Of a stretch of DNA of 64,000 nucleotides, positions 17,354-26,202 are shown piece after piece (within the stretch, counting starts at the first letter, position 1; every line of letters begins with the position of its first letter). The stretch spans positions 1,240,001 to 1,304,000 of the forward strand of contig NZ_WXUB01000001.1 in the NCBI RefSeq assembly GCF_011799805.1, given 5' to 3'. Origin of the DNA: Maribellus sediminis (lineage in GTDB: Bacteria; Bacteroidota; Bacteroidia; Bacteroidales; Prolixibacteraceae). Made by a program: the position numbers and the translations under genes. Below the pieces are notes generated by a model. That model was given only the letters and a program-made list of their open reading frames with translations, was not told the DNA's origin and ran no database searches.

Positions 17354-17385
17354 TTTGATAGCGGTTTAATTTACTTTTAAGTTTG
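17354..17385 (+). promoter_or_regulatory. Bacteroidota-type promoter for uvrB with a very short leader
   Basis: TTTG at 17354-17357, a 20-base spacer and TAAGTTTG at 17378-17385 match the consensus fully. The uvrB ATG is at 17399, leaving an expected untranslated leader of only about ten bases. Confidence 0.7.
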
Positions 17386-17398
17386 TCTATATTCGTGT

Positions 17399-19438
17399 AT
17401 GGATTTTAAGGTAGTATCTGATTATAAACCCACTGGCGATCAGCCGGAAGCCATTAAGCAACTGGTTGAAGGAATCGTGAACGGAGAGCGGTTTCAGACC
17501 TTGTTAGGTGTAACAGGATCGGGAAAAACTTTTACCGTGGCCAATGTTATTAAAGAAGTTCAGCGACCAACTTTGTTGCTAAGCCACAACAAAACTCTGG
17601 CAGCGCAGTTGTACAGCGAAATGAAACAATTTTTCCCGAATAATGCAGTGGAATATTTTGTTTCGTACTACGATTATTACCAGCCTGAAGCTTATTTGCC
17701 AACAACCGATACTTATATCGAAAAAGACCTTTCCATTAACCAGGATATCGAAAAACTGCGCTTGAGTGCAACATCTTCCTTGCTTTCCGGAAGGCGCGAT
17801 GTGCTCGTGGTTTCATCGGTGTCGTGTTTATACGGAATTGGTAATCCCGAAGATTTTCATGCCAACGTTACCAGCATTGTTGTTGGCGAGAAGATTTCAC
17901 GAAATGTTATGCTGCATCAATTGGTGGAAGCTTTGTACTCCCGAAGTGAAGTGGATTTTCAACGTGGTAATTTTCGGGTTAAGGGTGATACAGTGGACAT
18001 ATTTCCGGCTTATGCCGATGTGGCATACCGAATTACTTTTTGGGGCGATGAGATCGAGGAAATCAACAGTTTCGATCCGGTAGATGGATTGACCATCGAA
18101 AGCATGGATCAGGTGAAGATTTATCCGGCCAATATATTTGTGACCACTAAAGACCGAATGAAGTCGGCCATTCACCACATTCAGGATGACTTGGTAAAAC
18201 AAGTAGAATTTTTTAAAGAAATTGGCAAGCCACTCGAAGCAAAACGCATTCTCGAACGCACCGAATACGATATGGAAATGATGCGTGAATTGGGTTATTG
18301 CCCCGGAATTGAGAATTACTCGCGTTATTTCGATGGCCGGGCAGCAGGTACCCGTCCGTTCTGTTTACTCGATTATTTTCCCGATGATTTTCTGACCGTA
18401 ATTGATGAAAGCCACGTGACCATTCCGCAGATTCGAGCCATGTATGGTGGTGATAATTCACGAAAAGTCAACCTGGTGGAATATGGATTTCGATTACCTG
18501 CTGCAATTGACAACCGACCGTTGCGATTCGAGGAGTTTGAAAACCTGGTGAACCAAACGATCTATGTCAGCGCAACTCCGGCCGATTACGAACTGGCCAA
18601 ATGCGAAGGGATAGTGGTTGAACAGATCATTCGCCCGACGGGTTTGCTCGATCCGATCATCGATGTTCGACCAAGTACCAACCAGATTGATGACCTGATG
18701 CACGAGATCAACCTCAGAATTGAAAAAAATGAGCGCGTTCTTGTGACTACCTTAACCAAACGAATGGCCGAGGAACTGTCGAAATACCTCGTGAACATGG
18801 GCGTTAAAACGCGCTACATTCACTCGGATGTCGATACCATGGAGCGTATTGAAATTATGGAGCAGTTGCGAAAAGGCGAGTTTGATGTTTTGGTGGGGAT
18901 CAACTTGCTTCGCGAGGGACTGGATTTGCCTGAAGTTTCGCTGGTTGCCATACTTGATGCCGATAAAGAAGGTTTCCTTCGTTCAGAAAGATCTTTAACA
19001 CAAACAGCAGGACGTGCTGCGCGTAACCTTAACGGAATGGTGATCATGTACGCCGATAAGATTACCGATTCGATGCGGAGGACCATTGACTCGACAAATT
19101 ACCGCCGCGAAAAACAATTGAAATACAATGAGGCAAACAACATTACGCCAACCGCGATTATAAAACCAACACGCGAAATTATCGGTTACGAATACCGCAG
19201 CGATAAACAACCACAGTACGAAGGCGGACTGGGACAGCCCGATATTGCTGCCGATCCGGTGGTGCAGTACATGAGCATCGACGGCTTGCAGAAAGCGATC
19301 GACAAAACCGAAAAACAAATGAAAGCATCCGCAAAAGAGCTCGATTTTATTGAAGCTGCCCGACTGCGCGACGAAATGTTTGCTTTGCAGAATATTCTTC
19401 AGGAGCGGAAACGCGAGGCTGAAAAGAAAGCACAATAA
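17399..19438 (+). CDS. uvrB: Excinuclease ABC subunit B
   Basis: A 679-residue UvrB. The Walker A motif is in GVTGSGKTFTVANV (about residues 36-49). The beta-hairpin region that pries open DNA is in YYDYYQPEAYLP (about 91-102). Helicase motifs follow, with DESHVTIPQ, YVSATPADYE, GINLLREGLDLPEV and QTAGRAARN. The C-terminal UVR coiled coil (about 630-670) contacts UvrC. It verifies DNA lesions in nucleotide excision repair and loads UvrC. Length is normal. uvrA and uvrC are not in the window. The gene has a clear promoter of its own. Confidence 0.98.
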   Translation: MDFKVVSDYKPTGDQPEAIKQLVEGIVNGERFQTLLGVTGSGKTFTVANVIKEVQRPTLLLSHNKTLAAQLYSEMKQFFPNNAVEYFVSYYDYYQPEAYLPTTDTYIEKDLSINQDIEKLRLSATSSLLSGRRDVLVVSSVSCLYGIGNPEDFHANVTSIVVGEKISRNVMLHQLVEALYSRSEVDFQRGNFRVKGDTVDIFPAYADVAYRITFWGDEIEEINSFDPVDGLTIESMDQVKIYPANIFVTTKDRMKSAIHHIQDDLVKQVEFFKEIGKPLEAKRILERTEYDMEMMRELGYCPGIENYSRYFDGRAAGTRPFCLLDYFPDDFLTVIDESHVTIPQIRAMYGGDNSRKVNLVEYGFRLPAAIDNRPLRFEEFENLVNQTIYVSATPADYELAKCEGIVVEQIIRPTGLLDPIIDVRPSTNQIDDLMHEINLRIEKNERVLVTTLTKRMAEELSKYLVNMGVKTRYIHSDVDTMERIEIMEQLRKGEFDVLVGINLLREGLDLPEVSLVAILDADKEGFLRSERSLTQTAGRAARNLNGMVIMYADKITDSMRRTIDSTNYRREKQLKYNEANNITPTAIIKPTREIIGYEYRSDKQPQYEGGLGQPDIAADPVVQYMSIDGLQKAIDKTEKQMKASAKELDFIEAARLRDEMFALQNILQERKREAEKKAQ

Positions 19439-19563
19439 AACAAGGTTGACTGCATAATCTTCGCTTTTCGGAACCTGATGTATCTTTCGTTTTGTTTACT
19501 GCGCAAGATGAAAATTTTCCTAAATTTGATTTAAAGTGTAATTTAGCCGCAAATTTTAAGGGA

Positions 19564-20133
19564 ATGGAATTTTCATTTTCGAACATAATTACACAAGTAA
19601 AAGAACTGATCTTTACTCCAACTGATTTCTGGAAAGCAATTAAAGAAAATTCAGAAAACAGTAAAACGTTGTGGCTGTTGTACATGCTGCCGATTTTGCT
19701 GGTTGTGGCGGTGGCAGTTTTCGTTGGAGAGTTTTTTAAACGCACGGATTTCTTCATCGAATATCCGCTATTGAAAGCTTTGCGCGAAATCCTGCTTTTT
19801 ATTTCTCAGTATTTCATCAGTGTGTTTTTAACCACTGAACTGATGAAGTCGTTCGGAGCCGAAAAGCAAATTGATATTGCTCGTAAACTGGTGGTATATT
19901 CTATGACTCCCTTGTTGCTGGTTTCGGTTGTTACCGGTCTTTTCCCGTTTCTGTACGTGCTGGATATTCTTGGCGTGTACAGTTTTTACATCTTCTGGAT
20001 CGGGGTGAAAGAACTACTCACTTTCCCGGAAAATAAAGAGAACAGTTACATTTTAATTACGATAGTAGCTAACTTTTTTGTGTTCAGCTTTTTAAGTGTT
20101 CTGCTATCAAAATTGCTAAATGCATATTATTAA
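19564..20133 (+). CDS. Yip1-domain membrane protein
   Basis: From the ATG at 19564 the product has about 189 residues. It opens MEFSFSNIITQVKELIFTP and has five predicted membrane segments after a short cytoplasmic N-terminus containing TPTDFWKAIKEN. The pattern, with a transmembrane bundle and a proline in the PxxFPFLYVLD region, fits the bacterial Yip1 family (PF04893). Function in bacteria is not established. An in-frame start at 19492 would add a hydrophilic extension that does not suit the family, so I prefer the later ATG. It lies 125 bases after uvrB. Confidence 0.7.
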   Translation: MEFSFSNIITQVKELIFTPTDFWKAIKENSENSKTLWLLYMLPILLVVAVAVFVGEFFKRTDFFIEYPLLKALREILLFISQYFISVFLTTELMKSFGAEKQIDIARKLVVYSMTPLLLVSVVTGLFPFLYVLDILGVYSFYIFWIGVKELLTFPENKENSYILITIVANFFVFSFLSVLLSKLLNAYY

Positions 20134-20142
20134 ATCAGATAA

Positions 20143-20281
20143 GAGTAAATAGTAGTGAGTAATGAGAAAAAGCAAGGATTTGTAAAATTGATTAAATATT
20201 AAAAGAGTATCTCAAAATTGAGCAAAGATTGTACGCTGTACTCAAATCTCAACACTCGTATCTTAGTACTCAATTCTAAAA
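20143..20281. repeat. Heptamer-phased intergenic repeat in front of smpB
   Basis: The left half (20143-20170) reads as successive 7-mers GAGTAAA, TAGTAGT, GAGTAAT, GAGAAAA. The right half (20240-20281) reads ACTCAAA, TCTCAAC, ACTCGTA, TCTTAGT, ACTCAAT, TCTAAAA, which is the same GAGTnnn unit in the opposite orientation. The array stops three bases before the smpB ATG at 20285. Its role is unknown; a degenerate tandem repeat or a long imperfect hairpin both fit. Confidence 0.6.
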
Positions 20282-20284
20282 AAT

Positions 20285-20746
20285 ATGGCACACAATAATC
20301 AGCAAAATATCAGTATTAAAAACCGTAAGGCGACGTTCGAATATGAATTGGTAGAACGTTTTGTTGCGGGTATGATGCTGGTTGGTACCGAAATAAAATC
20401 CATCAGGAGCGGGAAGGTGAACCTAACCGATTCGTATTGTCAGGTTATACGCGGTGAATTGTATGTAATCAACCTGCACATTGCTGAGTACGAAATGGGG
20501 AACATAAACAACCACATAGCCAAACGCGACCGGAAATTATTGCTGAACAGGAAGGAAATTCAAAAGCTGGAAAAGAAAACCAAGGAATCGGGATTCACCA
20601 TTGTTCCTGTTAAACTCTTTGTGAACGACAAGGGATTGGCAAAACTGGAAATTGCACTGGCGCGTGGTAAAAAGACCTACGACAAACGGGAATCATTAAA
20701 AACCAAGGATGCCAAGCGCGATATCGACCGAATGATGAAACATTAG
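20285..20746 (+). CDS. smpB: SsrA-binding protein SmpB
   Basis: A 153-residue SmpB. It contains [19 protein letters not shown], then [39 protein letters not shown] and the basic C-terminal tail ending [10 protein letters not shown]. SmpB binds tmRNA and brings it to stalled ribosomes for trans-translation. Length is normal. The tmRNA gene (ssrA) was not found in the window. The region just upstream is an unusual heptamer-phased repeat. Confidence 0.96.
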   Translation: MAHNNQQNISIKNRKATFEYELVERFVAGMMLVGTEIKSIRSGKVNLTDSYCQVIRGELYVINLHIAEYEMGNINNHIAKRDRKLLLNRKEIQKLEKKTKESGFTIVPVKLFVNDKGLAKLEIALARGKKTYDKRESLKTKDAKRDIDRMMKH

Positions 20747-20786
20747 ACGATTTTATGTGTTAAGTTGTGGTAAAAATTAAAACCGA

Positions 20787-21596
20787 ATGAAGAAGTTACA
20801 CAAAATACAGGCATTGTTTTTAGCTTTAGTTCTAACGCTTTCGCTCAACTTAGAAGCCTTGGGGTGGGGGGCCAACGGACACAGAGCCATTGCCGAAATT
20901 GCCAATCAGCAACTTGACAAATCAACTAAAAAGAAAATAGAAGCACTGCTTGGTGACAGTTACCTGCCGCTCTACGGCACTTATGCCGACGATGTACGTT
21001 CAGAACGAGATAATCCCTTATCGCGTGTGCCGCATTACGTAAACATGCCTTTTGAGAAAACCTATGAAACGTCGGACAAAAACGAACAGGGCGATTTGGT
21101 GACGGTTATGAACGACATGATCAGCACGTTGAAGGCTAAAAACGCGACCAAAGAAGAAAAAGCTGTCGCATTAAAATTTATTATCCATCTGGTTGCCGAT
21201 GCCCACCAACCCATGCATGTTGGTTTGGCTGACGACCTTGGCGGTAATAAGGTTGATGTAAAATGGTTTGGCAAGGAAACCAACCTGCATCGCGTTTGGG
21301 ATACCAATATTATCGAATCTACTTTTCTTAGCTATCTGGAGTTGGCACGTTTTGCCGAATCGGCAGTAGTCAGCAGCCAGATTGATAAAACGGCTATTTC
21401 TGTTGTCGGCTGGATTGATGAGACGCACGAATACACCAAACTCATCTATGATAATCTGGGCGACAGAAATTACGGTTACGATTATTTTCACCAGTTCGAA
21501 CCTCTGGTGATGCAGCAAATCAATGTTGCCGGCTATCGTTTGGGGAATTTCCTGAACGATGTAATGAAGGATCTTAAGCTGAGCGATCTAAAATAA
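20787..21596 (+). CDS. Secreted S1/P1 family nuclease
   Basis: A 269-residue protein with a signal peptide (about 1-25, ending LEALG). The mature protein begins WGANGHRAIAEIA, placing the tryptophan whose N-terminus binds zinc in S1/P1 nucleases at the usual spot. Other zinc-ligand motifs follow: TYADDVR (about 69-75), PHYVNMPF, IHLVADAHQPMHVG (about 135-148) and NLHRVWDTNII (about 164-174). The enzyme cuts single-stranded DNA or RNA and may remove 3'-phosphates, acting outside the cytoplasm in nutrient or phosphate scavenging. It lies 40 bases after smpB. Confidence 0.9.
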   Translation: MKKLHKIQALFLALVLTLSLNLEALGWGANGHRAIAEIANQQLDKSTKKKIEALLGDSYLPLYGTYADDVRSERDNPLSRVPHYVNMPFEKTYETSDKNEQGDLVTVMNDMISTLKAKNATKEEKAVALKFIIHLVADAHQPMHVGLADDLGGNKVDVKWFGKETNLHRVWDTNIIESTFLSYLELARFAESAVVSSQIDKTAISVVGWIDETHEYTKLIYDNLGDRNYGYDYFHQFEPLVMQQINVAGYRLGNFLNDVMKDLKLSDLK

Positions 21597-21609
21597 TCCA
21601 TATCGTCAA

Positions 21610-22332
21610 CTACACACTTTCCAGATTTTCGAACGGAATAACTTTATCGCCTTTGTATTTTAAAAGCAGGTTGGCAACTGCAAGCGTATCTTTTTCGCAA
21701 TATTTGATTATCCGGTCAATGTCATTTTCTTCCCAGTAAACTTTGGCAACCTGGCTGCCGTCGATATCGTCTTTCGGCGTTGGAATATTGAAGAGTTCGC
21801 AAAGTAAGGAAAGCGACGTATAATGCTTGTAATCGCCAAATTTCCATAACTGCAGGGTATCGATTAAAACATCCTTTACTTCCCATGGTTTTGCCCCGGC
21901 CATATCGAGTACTTTAGGCAGGCGCAGGTTGTTTACGAGTGCCCGGCGCGATATATACGGGAAATCGAATTCCTGTCCGTTATGCGCACACAGCCTGCGT
22001 TTTCCTGATTTTGCAAAACGGCTGAGAGCATTAAAAAAATTCTGGATCAGCATTTTCTCATCTTCATCGTAAAACGATTTTACACGGAACCACAATTCTC
22101 CTTTTTTCTGGGTAACGTAACCGGCCGAAATACAGATAATACGGCCAAATTCGGCATAAATACCTGCCCGGTCGTAAAGCTCTTCGGCAGGTTCACCGTT
22201 GTTGATCTGGAACTGCATTTTGTGGGCCCACAATTGTTGCCACTTTTCAGTGAGTTCGGTGTATTCAGGCGCCAAAGGAACAGTTTCAATGTCAAGGAAT
22301 AAAATCTCTTCGATGTTCAAATTATGTAACAT
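21610..22332 (-). CDS. DEDDy-type 3'-5' exonuclease
   Basis: A 240-residue ribonuclease-H-like exonuclease related to the proofreading domain of family B DNA polymerases (PF10108 type). ExoI is LFLDIETVPL (about residues 12-21), ExoII is CAHNGQEFDFPYISRR (about 115-130) and ExoIII is IKYCEKDTLAVANLL (about 209-223), the YxxxD form. A polymerase domain is absent, so this is a stand-alone nuclease with an unknown substrate. Its ATG overlaps the udk stop by one base, indicating coupled translation. Confidence 0.82.
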   Translation of the reverse strand: MLHNLNIEEILFLDIETVPLAPEYTELTEKWQQLWAHKMQFQINNGEPAEELYDRAGIYAEFGRIICISAGYVTQKKGELWFRVKSFYDEDEKMLIQNFFNALSRFAKSGKRRLCAHNGQEFDFPYISRRALVNNLRLPKVLDMAGAKPWEVKDVLIDTLQLWKFGDYKHYTSLSLLCELFNIPTPKDDIDGSQVAKVYWEENDIDRIIKYCEKDTLAVANLLLKYKGDKVIPFENLESV

Positions 22333-22946
22333 TACCGGGTAATTAAGGTTTGAAGAATGTGGTTGGTGAGAATTTGAATAGCAATTTTGTTTTTCCCGCC
22401 CTGCGGAACAATGATATCGGCGTAGCGTTTAGTGGGTTCAATAAATTGCAGGTGACTTGGGCGAACTGTTTGTTCGTAACGGGCAAGCACTTGGGAAACA
22501 TCGCGGCCACGTTCCTGGATATCACGTTGAATAACACGCGAAAGCCGGATGTCGGAATCGCAATCAACATAAACTTTTATGTCCATCAGGTCGCGCAAGG
22601 CTTTGCTGGTGAGGCATAAAATACCTTCAATAATCAGCACATGGCGTGGTTCTACCCGTTTTGTTTCAGCCGATCGTGTACAGGAGATAAAGGAATAAAC
22701 CGGTTCTTCAATTGCTTCGCCTCGCTGCAATTGTTTTACGTGCTCAATCATCAGGTCGAACTCGATTGATTCAGGATGGTCGAAGTTTTTTTTACGGCGT
22801 TCTTCCAGCGTGAGGTGGCTGTTATCGTAGTAATAGGAGTCGTGCGAGAGAACTGCTACTTCTTCAGTCGAAAACTGCTCACAAATTTTGTTTACCACGG
22901 TGGTCTTTCCCGAACCCGTTCCTCCTGCTATGCCAATAATCAGCAT
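22332..22946 (-). CDS. udk: Uridine kinase
   Basis: A 204-residue P-loop kinase. The Walker A is GIAGGTGSGKTTVVNKI (about residues 5-21), followed by the HDSYYYDNSHLTLEERRKKNFDHPES segment that holds the nucleoside-binding and lid residues, and by RDIQERGRD (about 148-156). It phosphorylates uridine and cytidine with ATP or GTP in pyrimidine salvage. Length is typical. It is the first gene of a two-gene leftward unit with the DEDDy exonuclease. Confidence 0.94.
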   Translation of the reverse strand: MLIIGIAGGTGSGKTTVVNKICEQFSTEEVAVLSHDSYYYDNSHLTLEERRKKNFDHPESIEFDLMIEHVKQLQRGEAIEEPVYSFISCTRSAETKRVEPRHVLIIEGILCLTSKALRDLMDIKVYVDCDSDIRLSRVIQRDIQERGRDVSQVLARYEQTVRPSHLQFIEPTKRYADIIVPQGGKNKIAIQILTNHILQTLITR

Positions 22947-23060
22947 GTTCTTGTAATTAATTGTTATCTTTCTTTTCCGTGGGCAAATTAGCCAAATGGA
23001 ATGCTAAGAAAACACTAATTTCGTAGCATTAAAAGCACAATTTACAAAAAATAGACAGCA

Positions 23061-23360
23061 ATGATCAACCATGTGGTTCTTTTTAAGTTGAAGACATATC
23101 CCGACGCCGAGAAAAAGCAAGTTCTTGAACAATTCAAAAACATGTTGCTGGGATTAAAAGACAAAATCGAGGAGTTGAAATACTGCCAGGTAGGTGAAAA
23201 TTACGAACTGAACGCTAAAAGTTTCGATCTGGCCTTAATTACCCATTTCGACAGTATCGAGGACCTCGATGCATACCGTGTTCATCCCGAACATATGAAA
23301 GTGGTTGAATTTGCCGGTGAAATTGTTGCAGACCGTGCTGCTGTTGATTTTCAATTTTAA
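23061..23360 (+). CDS. Dabb-family (stress-responsive A/B barrel) protein
   Basis: A 99-residue protein opening MINHVVLFKLK, with ELKYCQVGENYEL, then FDLALITHFDSIEDLDAYRVHPEHMKVV. This is the Dabb ferredoxin-like dimeric barrel pattern (PF07876), with the conserved HP-H motif near the C-terminus. Members are mostly of unknown function in bacteria; plant relatives respond to stress, and some act as cyclases. It lies between udk (divergent) and manA (48 bases downstream, same strand). Confidence 0.83.
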   Translation: MINHVVLFKLKTYPDAEKKQVLEQFKNMLLGLKDKIEELKYCQVGENYELNAKSFDLALITHFDSIEDLDAYRVHPEHMKVVEFAGEIVADRAAVDFQF

Positions 23361-23408
23361 TTAAACTCTTTTGCTGATTGGCTGTTTGAAAAGTCGTCAC
23401 ATTTAAAA

Positions 23409-24404
23409 ATGCAATTTATCATGAGCGGATTATATCCTATAAAATTCAGACCGATATTTCACGAAAAAATCTGGGGCGGCAACCGTATGCGCACCATTTT
23501 AAACAAAGACTACGGCGATCTGCCCAATTGCGGCGAAAGCTGGGAACTATCGGGTGTTGAAGGCAATATTTCAGTTGTAAGCAATGGTTTTCTCGAAGGA
23601 AACGATCTGAACGATCTGATTGAAATTTATATGGGCGACCTGGTAGGCGAGAAGGTCTATGAAAAGTTTGGTAACGAATTTCCTTTGCTGATAAAATTCA
23701 TCGATGCACAGGACGATCTTTCAATTCAGGTTCATCCGAATGATAAACTCTCGAAAGAGCGCCACAATGCCTATGGTAAAACCGAAATGTGGTATGTGGC
23801 TGGTGCCGAAGAAGGAGCTCTGATCAACTCTGGATTTAACCAGGAAGTAAACCGCGAAAAATACCTTGAATATTTGAATGCCGGTAAACTGACGGATCTG
23901 TTGCATTACGATGAGGCAAATGTTGGTGATGTGTTCTTTATCCCGGCGGGGCGTGTTCATGCCATCGGCAAAGGATCGCTGGTAGCTGAAATTCAGCAAA
24001 CATCGGATGTTACCTATCGCATTTTCGATTACAACCGAAAAGATGACAAGGGAAACGAGCGCGAATTGCACACCGATCTGGCACTCGATGCCATCGATTT
24101 TTCGTATTCGAGTGAATACAAAACCAGCTATAAAACCGAAATCAACGTTACAAAAGAACTGGTGAGCTGTCCTTATTTCACCACCAACATTATTGAATTT
24201 GATAAAGAGTTGGATAAGGATTACAATGCCGTTGATTCGTTTGTAATATATATGACCCTGGAAGGAAGTTTCGATATTAAAACCGAAGGCGGAACCGAAA
24301 CTGCAGAAATGGGCGACACAATTCTGATACCTGCCACACTGGAATCGGTGCAATTAAAACCACGCAGCGAAAGGGTAAAAATCCTGGAAGTTTATATTAA
24401 GTAG
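23409..24404 (+). CDS. manA: Type I mannose-6-phosphate isomerase
   Basis: A 331-residue cupin-type phosphomannose isomerase. The zinc-ligand motifs are QVHPND (about residues 104-109), KTEMWYV (about 119-125) and AGRVHAIG (about 180-187). The opening [10 protein letters not shown] is characteristic. The enzyme interconverts mannose-6-phosphate and fructose-6-phosphate, so it could feed mannose released by the GH26 enzyme encoded downstream in this window; that link is inference. The start may also be the ATG at 23421. Confidence 0.93.
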   Translation: MQFIMSGLYPIKFRPIFHEKIWGGNRMRTILNKDYGDLPNCGESWELSGVEGNISVVSNGFLEGNDLNDLIEIYMGDLVGEKVYEKFGNEFPLLIKFIDAQDDLSIQVHPNDKLSKERHNAYGKTEMWYVAGAEEGALINSGFNQEVNREKYLEYLNAGKLTDLLHYDEANVGDVFFIPAGRVHAIGKGSLVAEIQQTSDVTYRIFDYNRKDDKGNERELHTDLALDAIDFSYSSEYKTSYKTEINVTKELVSCPYFTTNIIEFDKELDKDYNAVDSFVIYMTLEGSFDIKTEGGTETAEMGDTILIPATLESVQLKPRSERVKILEVYIK

Positions 24405-24448
24405 CTGAGAATTTCTTAACTTCAGAATTCATACCAAATCAATTTTTG

Positions 24449-25045
24449 ATGGAGATAAAAGAAGCTCAGTTTTTAATGAGCAATACTGAAGTAGAAAAGT
24501 GCCCGGCCCCCAACAAGCCGGAGTATGCTTTTATTGGCCGCTCTAACGTGGGCAAATCATCGTTGATAAATATGCTCACCAATAAAAAGTCGCTGGCTAA
24601 AACATCGGGCAAACCCGGAAAGACACGTCTGCTGAACCATTTTCTGATAAACAAAGAATGGTACCTGGTAGATTTACCGGGTTACGGTTACGCCAAAGTG
24701 CCCAAGGCTGAGCGCATGAAATGGGAGAAAATGCTGCAAAATTATATCCTGAAACGCGAAAACCTGTATTGCCTTTTTGTGCTCATCGATTCGAGACATC
24801 CGGCGCAGCAAGTCGACCTGGAGTTTATGGAATGGTTGGGTGTCAGCGAAATCCCTTTTAGTATCATTTTCACAAAAACCGACAAGCTTCGGCCGGTCGA
24901 GCTGGAAGAAAATCTGAAAGCTTACGAAAAGAAAATGTTCGAGACCTGGGAAACCATGCCCGGATATTTTATTTCGTCGGCAGAAACCGGAGCCGGTAAG
25001 GATGAGATACTTGCATTTATCGACGACCTAAATAAAAATCAATAG
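24449..25045 (+). CDS. engB: Ribosome biogenesis GTP-binding protein EngB (YihA/YsxC)
   Basis: About 198 residues from the ATG at 24449. G1 is [14 protein letters not shown] (about residues 30-43), the switch I threonine lies in [12 protein letters not shown]3 is [11 protein letters not shown]4 is TKTDKL and G5 is SSAETGAGK. It is an essential GTPase for assembly of the large ribosomal subunit. Length is normal. A TTG three bases before would add one residue; the ATG is the better start. Confidence 0.95.
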   Translation: MEIKEAQFLMSNTEVEKCPAPNKPEYAFIGRSNVGKSSLINMLTNKKSLAKTSGKPGKTRLLNHFLINKEWYLVDLPGYGYAKVPKAERMKWEKMLQNYILKRENLYCLFVLIDSRHPAQQVDLEFMEWLGVSEIPFSIIFTKTDKLRPVELEENLKAYEKKMFETWETMPGYFISSAETGAGKDEILAFIDDLNKNQ

Positions 25046-25076
25046 GACGTTTGTTTTTAATCGTTCTATAAGATAA

Positions 25077-25110
25077 TTTAGAGACGATATCATTCAAAGT
25101 TTTAACTTTG
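25077..25110 (+). promoter_or_regulatory. Bacteroidota-type promoter for prs
   Basis: TAACTTTG at 25103-25110 is a perfect -7 element. TTTA at 25077-25080 may be the -33 element with a 22-base spacer. The start codon is 39 bases downstream. Confidence 0.6.
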
Positions 25111-25149
25111 CAGCATAAAACTACATCGTACAGATTAACGAAAATTCGA

Positions 25150-26085
25150 ATGAAGACTCACCCGCTTAAAATTTTTACAGGAAGAAATTCAAGGTATTTA
25201 ACAGAAAAAATTTGCGACAGTCTGGATGTCGATCTTGGACATTCGTCGTGCCCGGTTTTTGCCGATGGCGAGTTTGAACCTTGCTACGAGGAAACCATCC
25301 GTGGTTCGCATGTTTTTATTGTGCAGTCGACACCACCACCGGCTGATAACCTTTTGGAATTGCTGTTAATGATTGATGCTGCCAAACGTGCGAGCGCCTA
25401 CAAAGTTATTGCAGTAATCCCTTACTTTGGCTATGCCCGTCAGGACCGCAAAGACAAACCGCGTGTCTCGATCGGAGCCAAACTGGTTGCCGATCTGTTA
25501 TCGACTGCCGGAATTGACCGCCTGATAACCATGGACCTGCATGCCGACCAGATTCAGGGCTTTTTCAACGTTCCTGTAGATCATTTGTATGCATCAACTT
25601 TGTTTGTTCCGTTTATCGAAAAAATGGGATTGAAAGACGTGGTGATTGCTTCGCCTGACGTTGGTGGAACCAAGCGTGCCAATACCTATGCAAAAATGCT
25701 GGAAACCGGTATCGTTATCTGTCACAAAACCCGCGCTCGTCCGAATGAAGTTGGAAACATGACCGTGATTGGTGATGTAAAAGGCAAAGATGTGATTATT
25801 GTTGATGACATGATAGACACTGCCGGTACAATAACCAAGGCAGCCAATCTGATGAAGAAAGAAGGAGCACGCAGTGTACGCGCTTTTGCTGCGCATGGAG
25901 TGCTGTCGGGACCCGCAGTTGAACGCATCGAAAAATCAGAACTGGAAGAGGTTTATTTTACTGATTCGATTAAGTCGCGTGCTGAAAGTTCGAAGATCCG
26001 TTATATCTCTACTGCCGACGCTTTTGCCGAGGCCATCAGAAGGGTATATAAAAATCAGTCAATAAGTTCGTTATATTACAAATAA
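25150..26085 (+). CDS. prs: Ribose-phosphate pyrophosphokinase
   Basis: About 311 residues from the ATG at 25150. The 42-base in-frame extension upstream begins with TTG at 25108 inside the -7 promoter element, so it is not coding. Signatures include FADGEFEPCYEE, YFGYARQDRKDKPR (about residues 90-103, ATP binding), TMDLHADQIQGFF and the PRPP-loop VDDMIDTAGTI (about 219-229). It makes phosphoribosyl pyrophosphate from ribose-5-phosphate and ATP for nucleotide, His and Trp synthesis. Length and motifs are normal. Confidence 0.96.
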   Translation: MKTHPLKIFTGRNSRYLTEKICDSLDVDLGHSSCPVFADGEFEPCYEETIRGSHVFIVQSTPPPADNLLELLLMIDAAKRASAYKVIAVIPYFGYARQDRKDKPRVSIGAKLVADLLSTAGIDRLITMDLHADQIQGFFNVPVDHLYASTLFVPFIEKMGLKDVVIASPDVGGTKRANTYAKMLETGIVICHKTRARPNEVGNMTVIGDVKGKDVIIVDDMIDTAGTITKAANLMKKEGARSVRAFAAHGVLSGPAVERIEKSELEEVYFTDSIKSRAESSKIRYISTADAFAEAIRRVYKNQSISSLYYK

Positions 26086-26097
26086 TTTATACTTTTG
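26067..26097 (+). promoter_or_regulatory. Bacteroidota-type promoter for the L25 gene
   Basis: TACTTTTG at 26090-26097 is a perfect -7 element, followed by CACC. TTCG at 26067-26070 sits 19 bases upstream as an imperfect -33. About 100 bases of leader (26100-26202) follow before the preferred start codon. Confidence 0.55.
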
Positions 26098-26202
26098 CAC
26101 CGCTTTTTCCATAAGCAGAGGCATTAATAATGTGCATGCTGTTGGCCCTGAGAAAATCGGGGAGGACTGAGTACCATGATTATTAACGAAAAATTATTTA
26201 AA

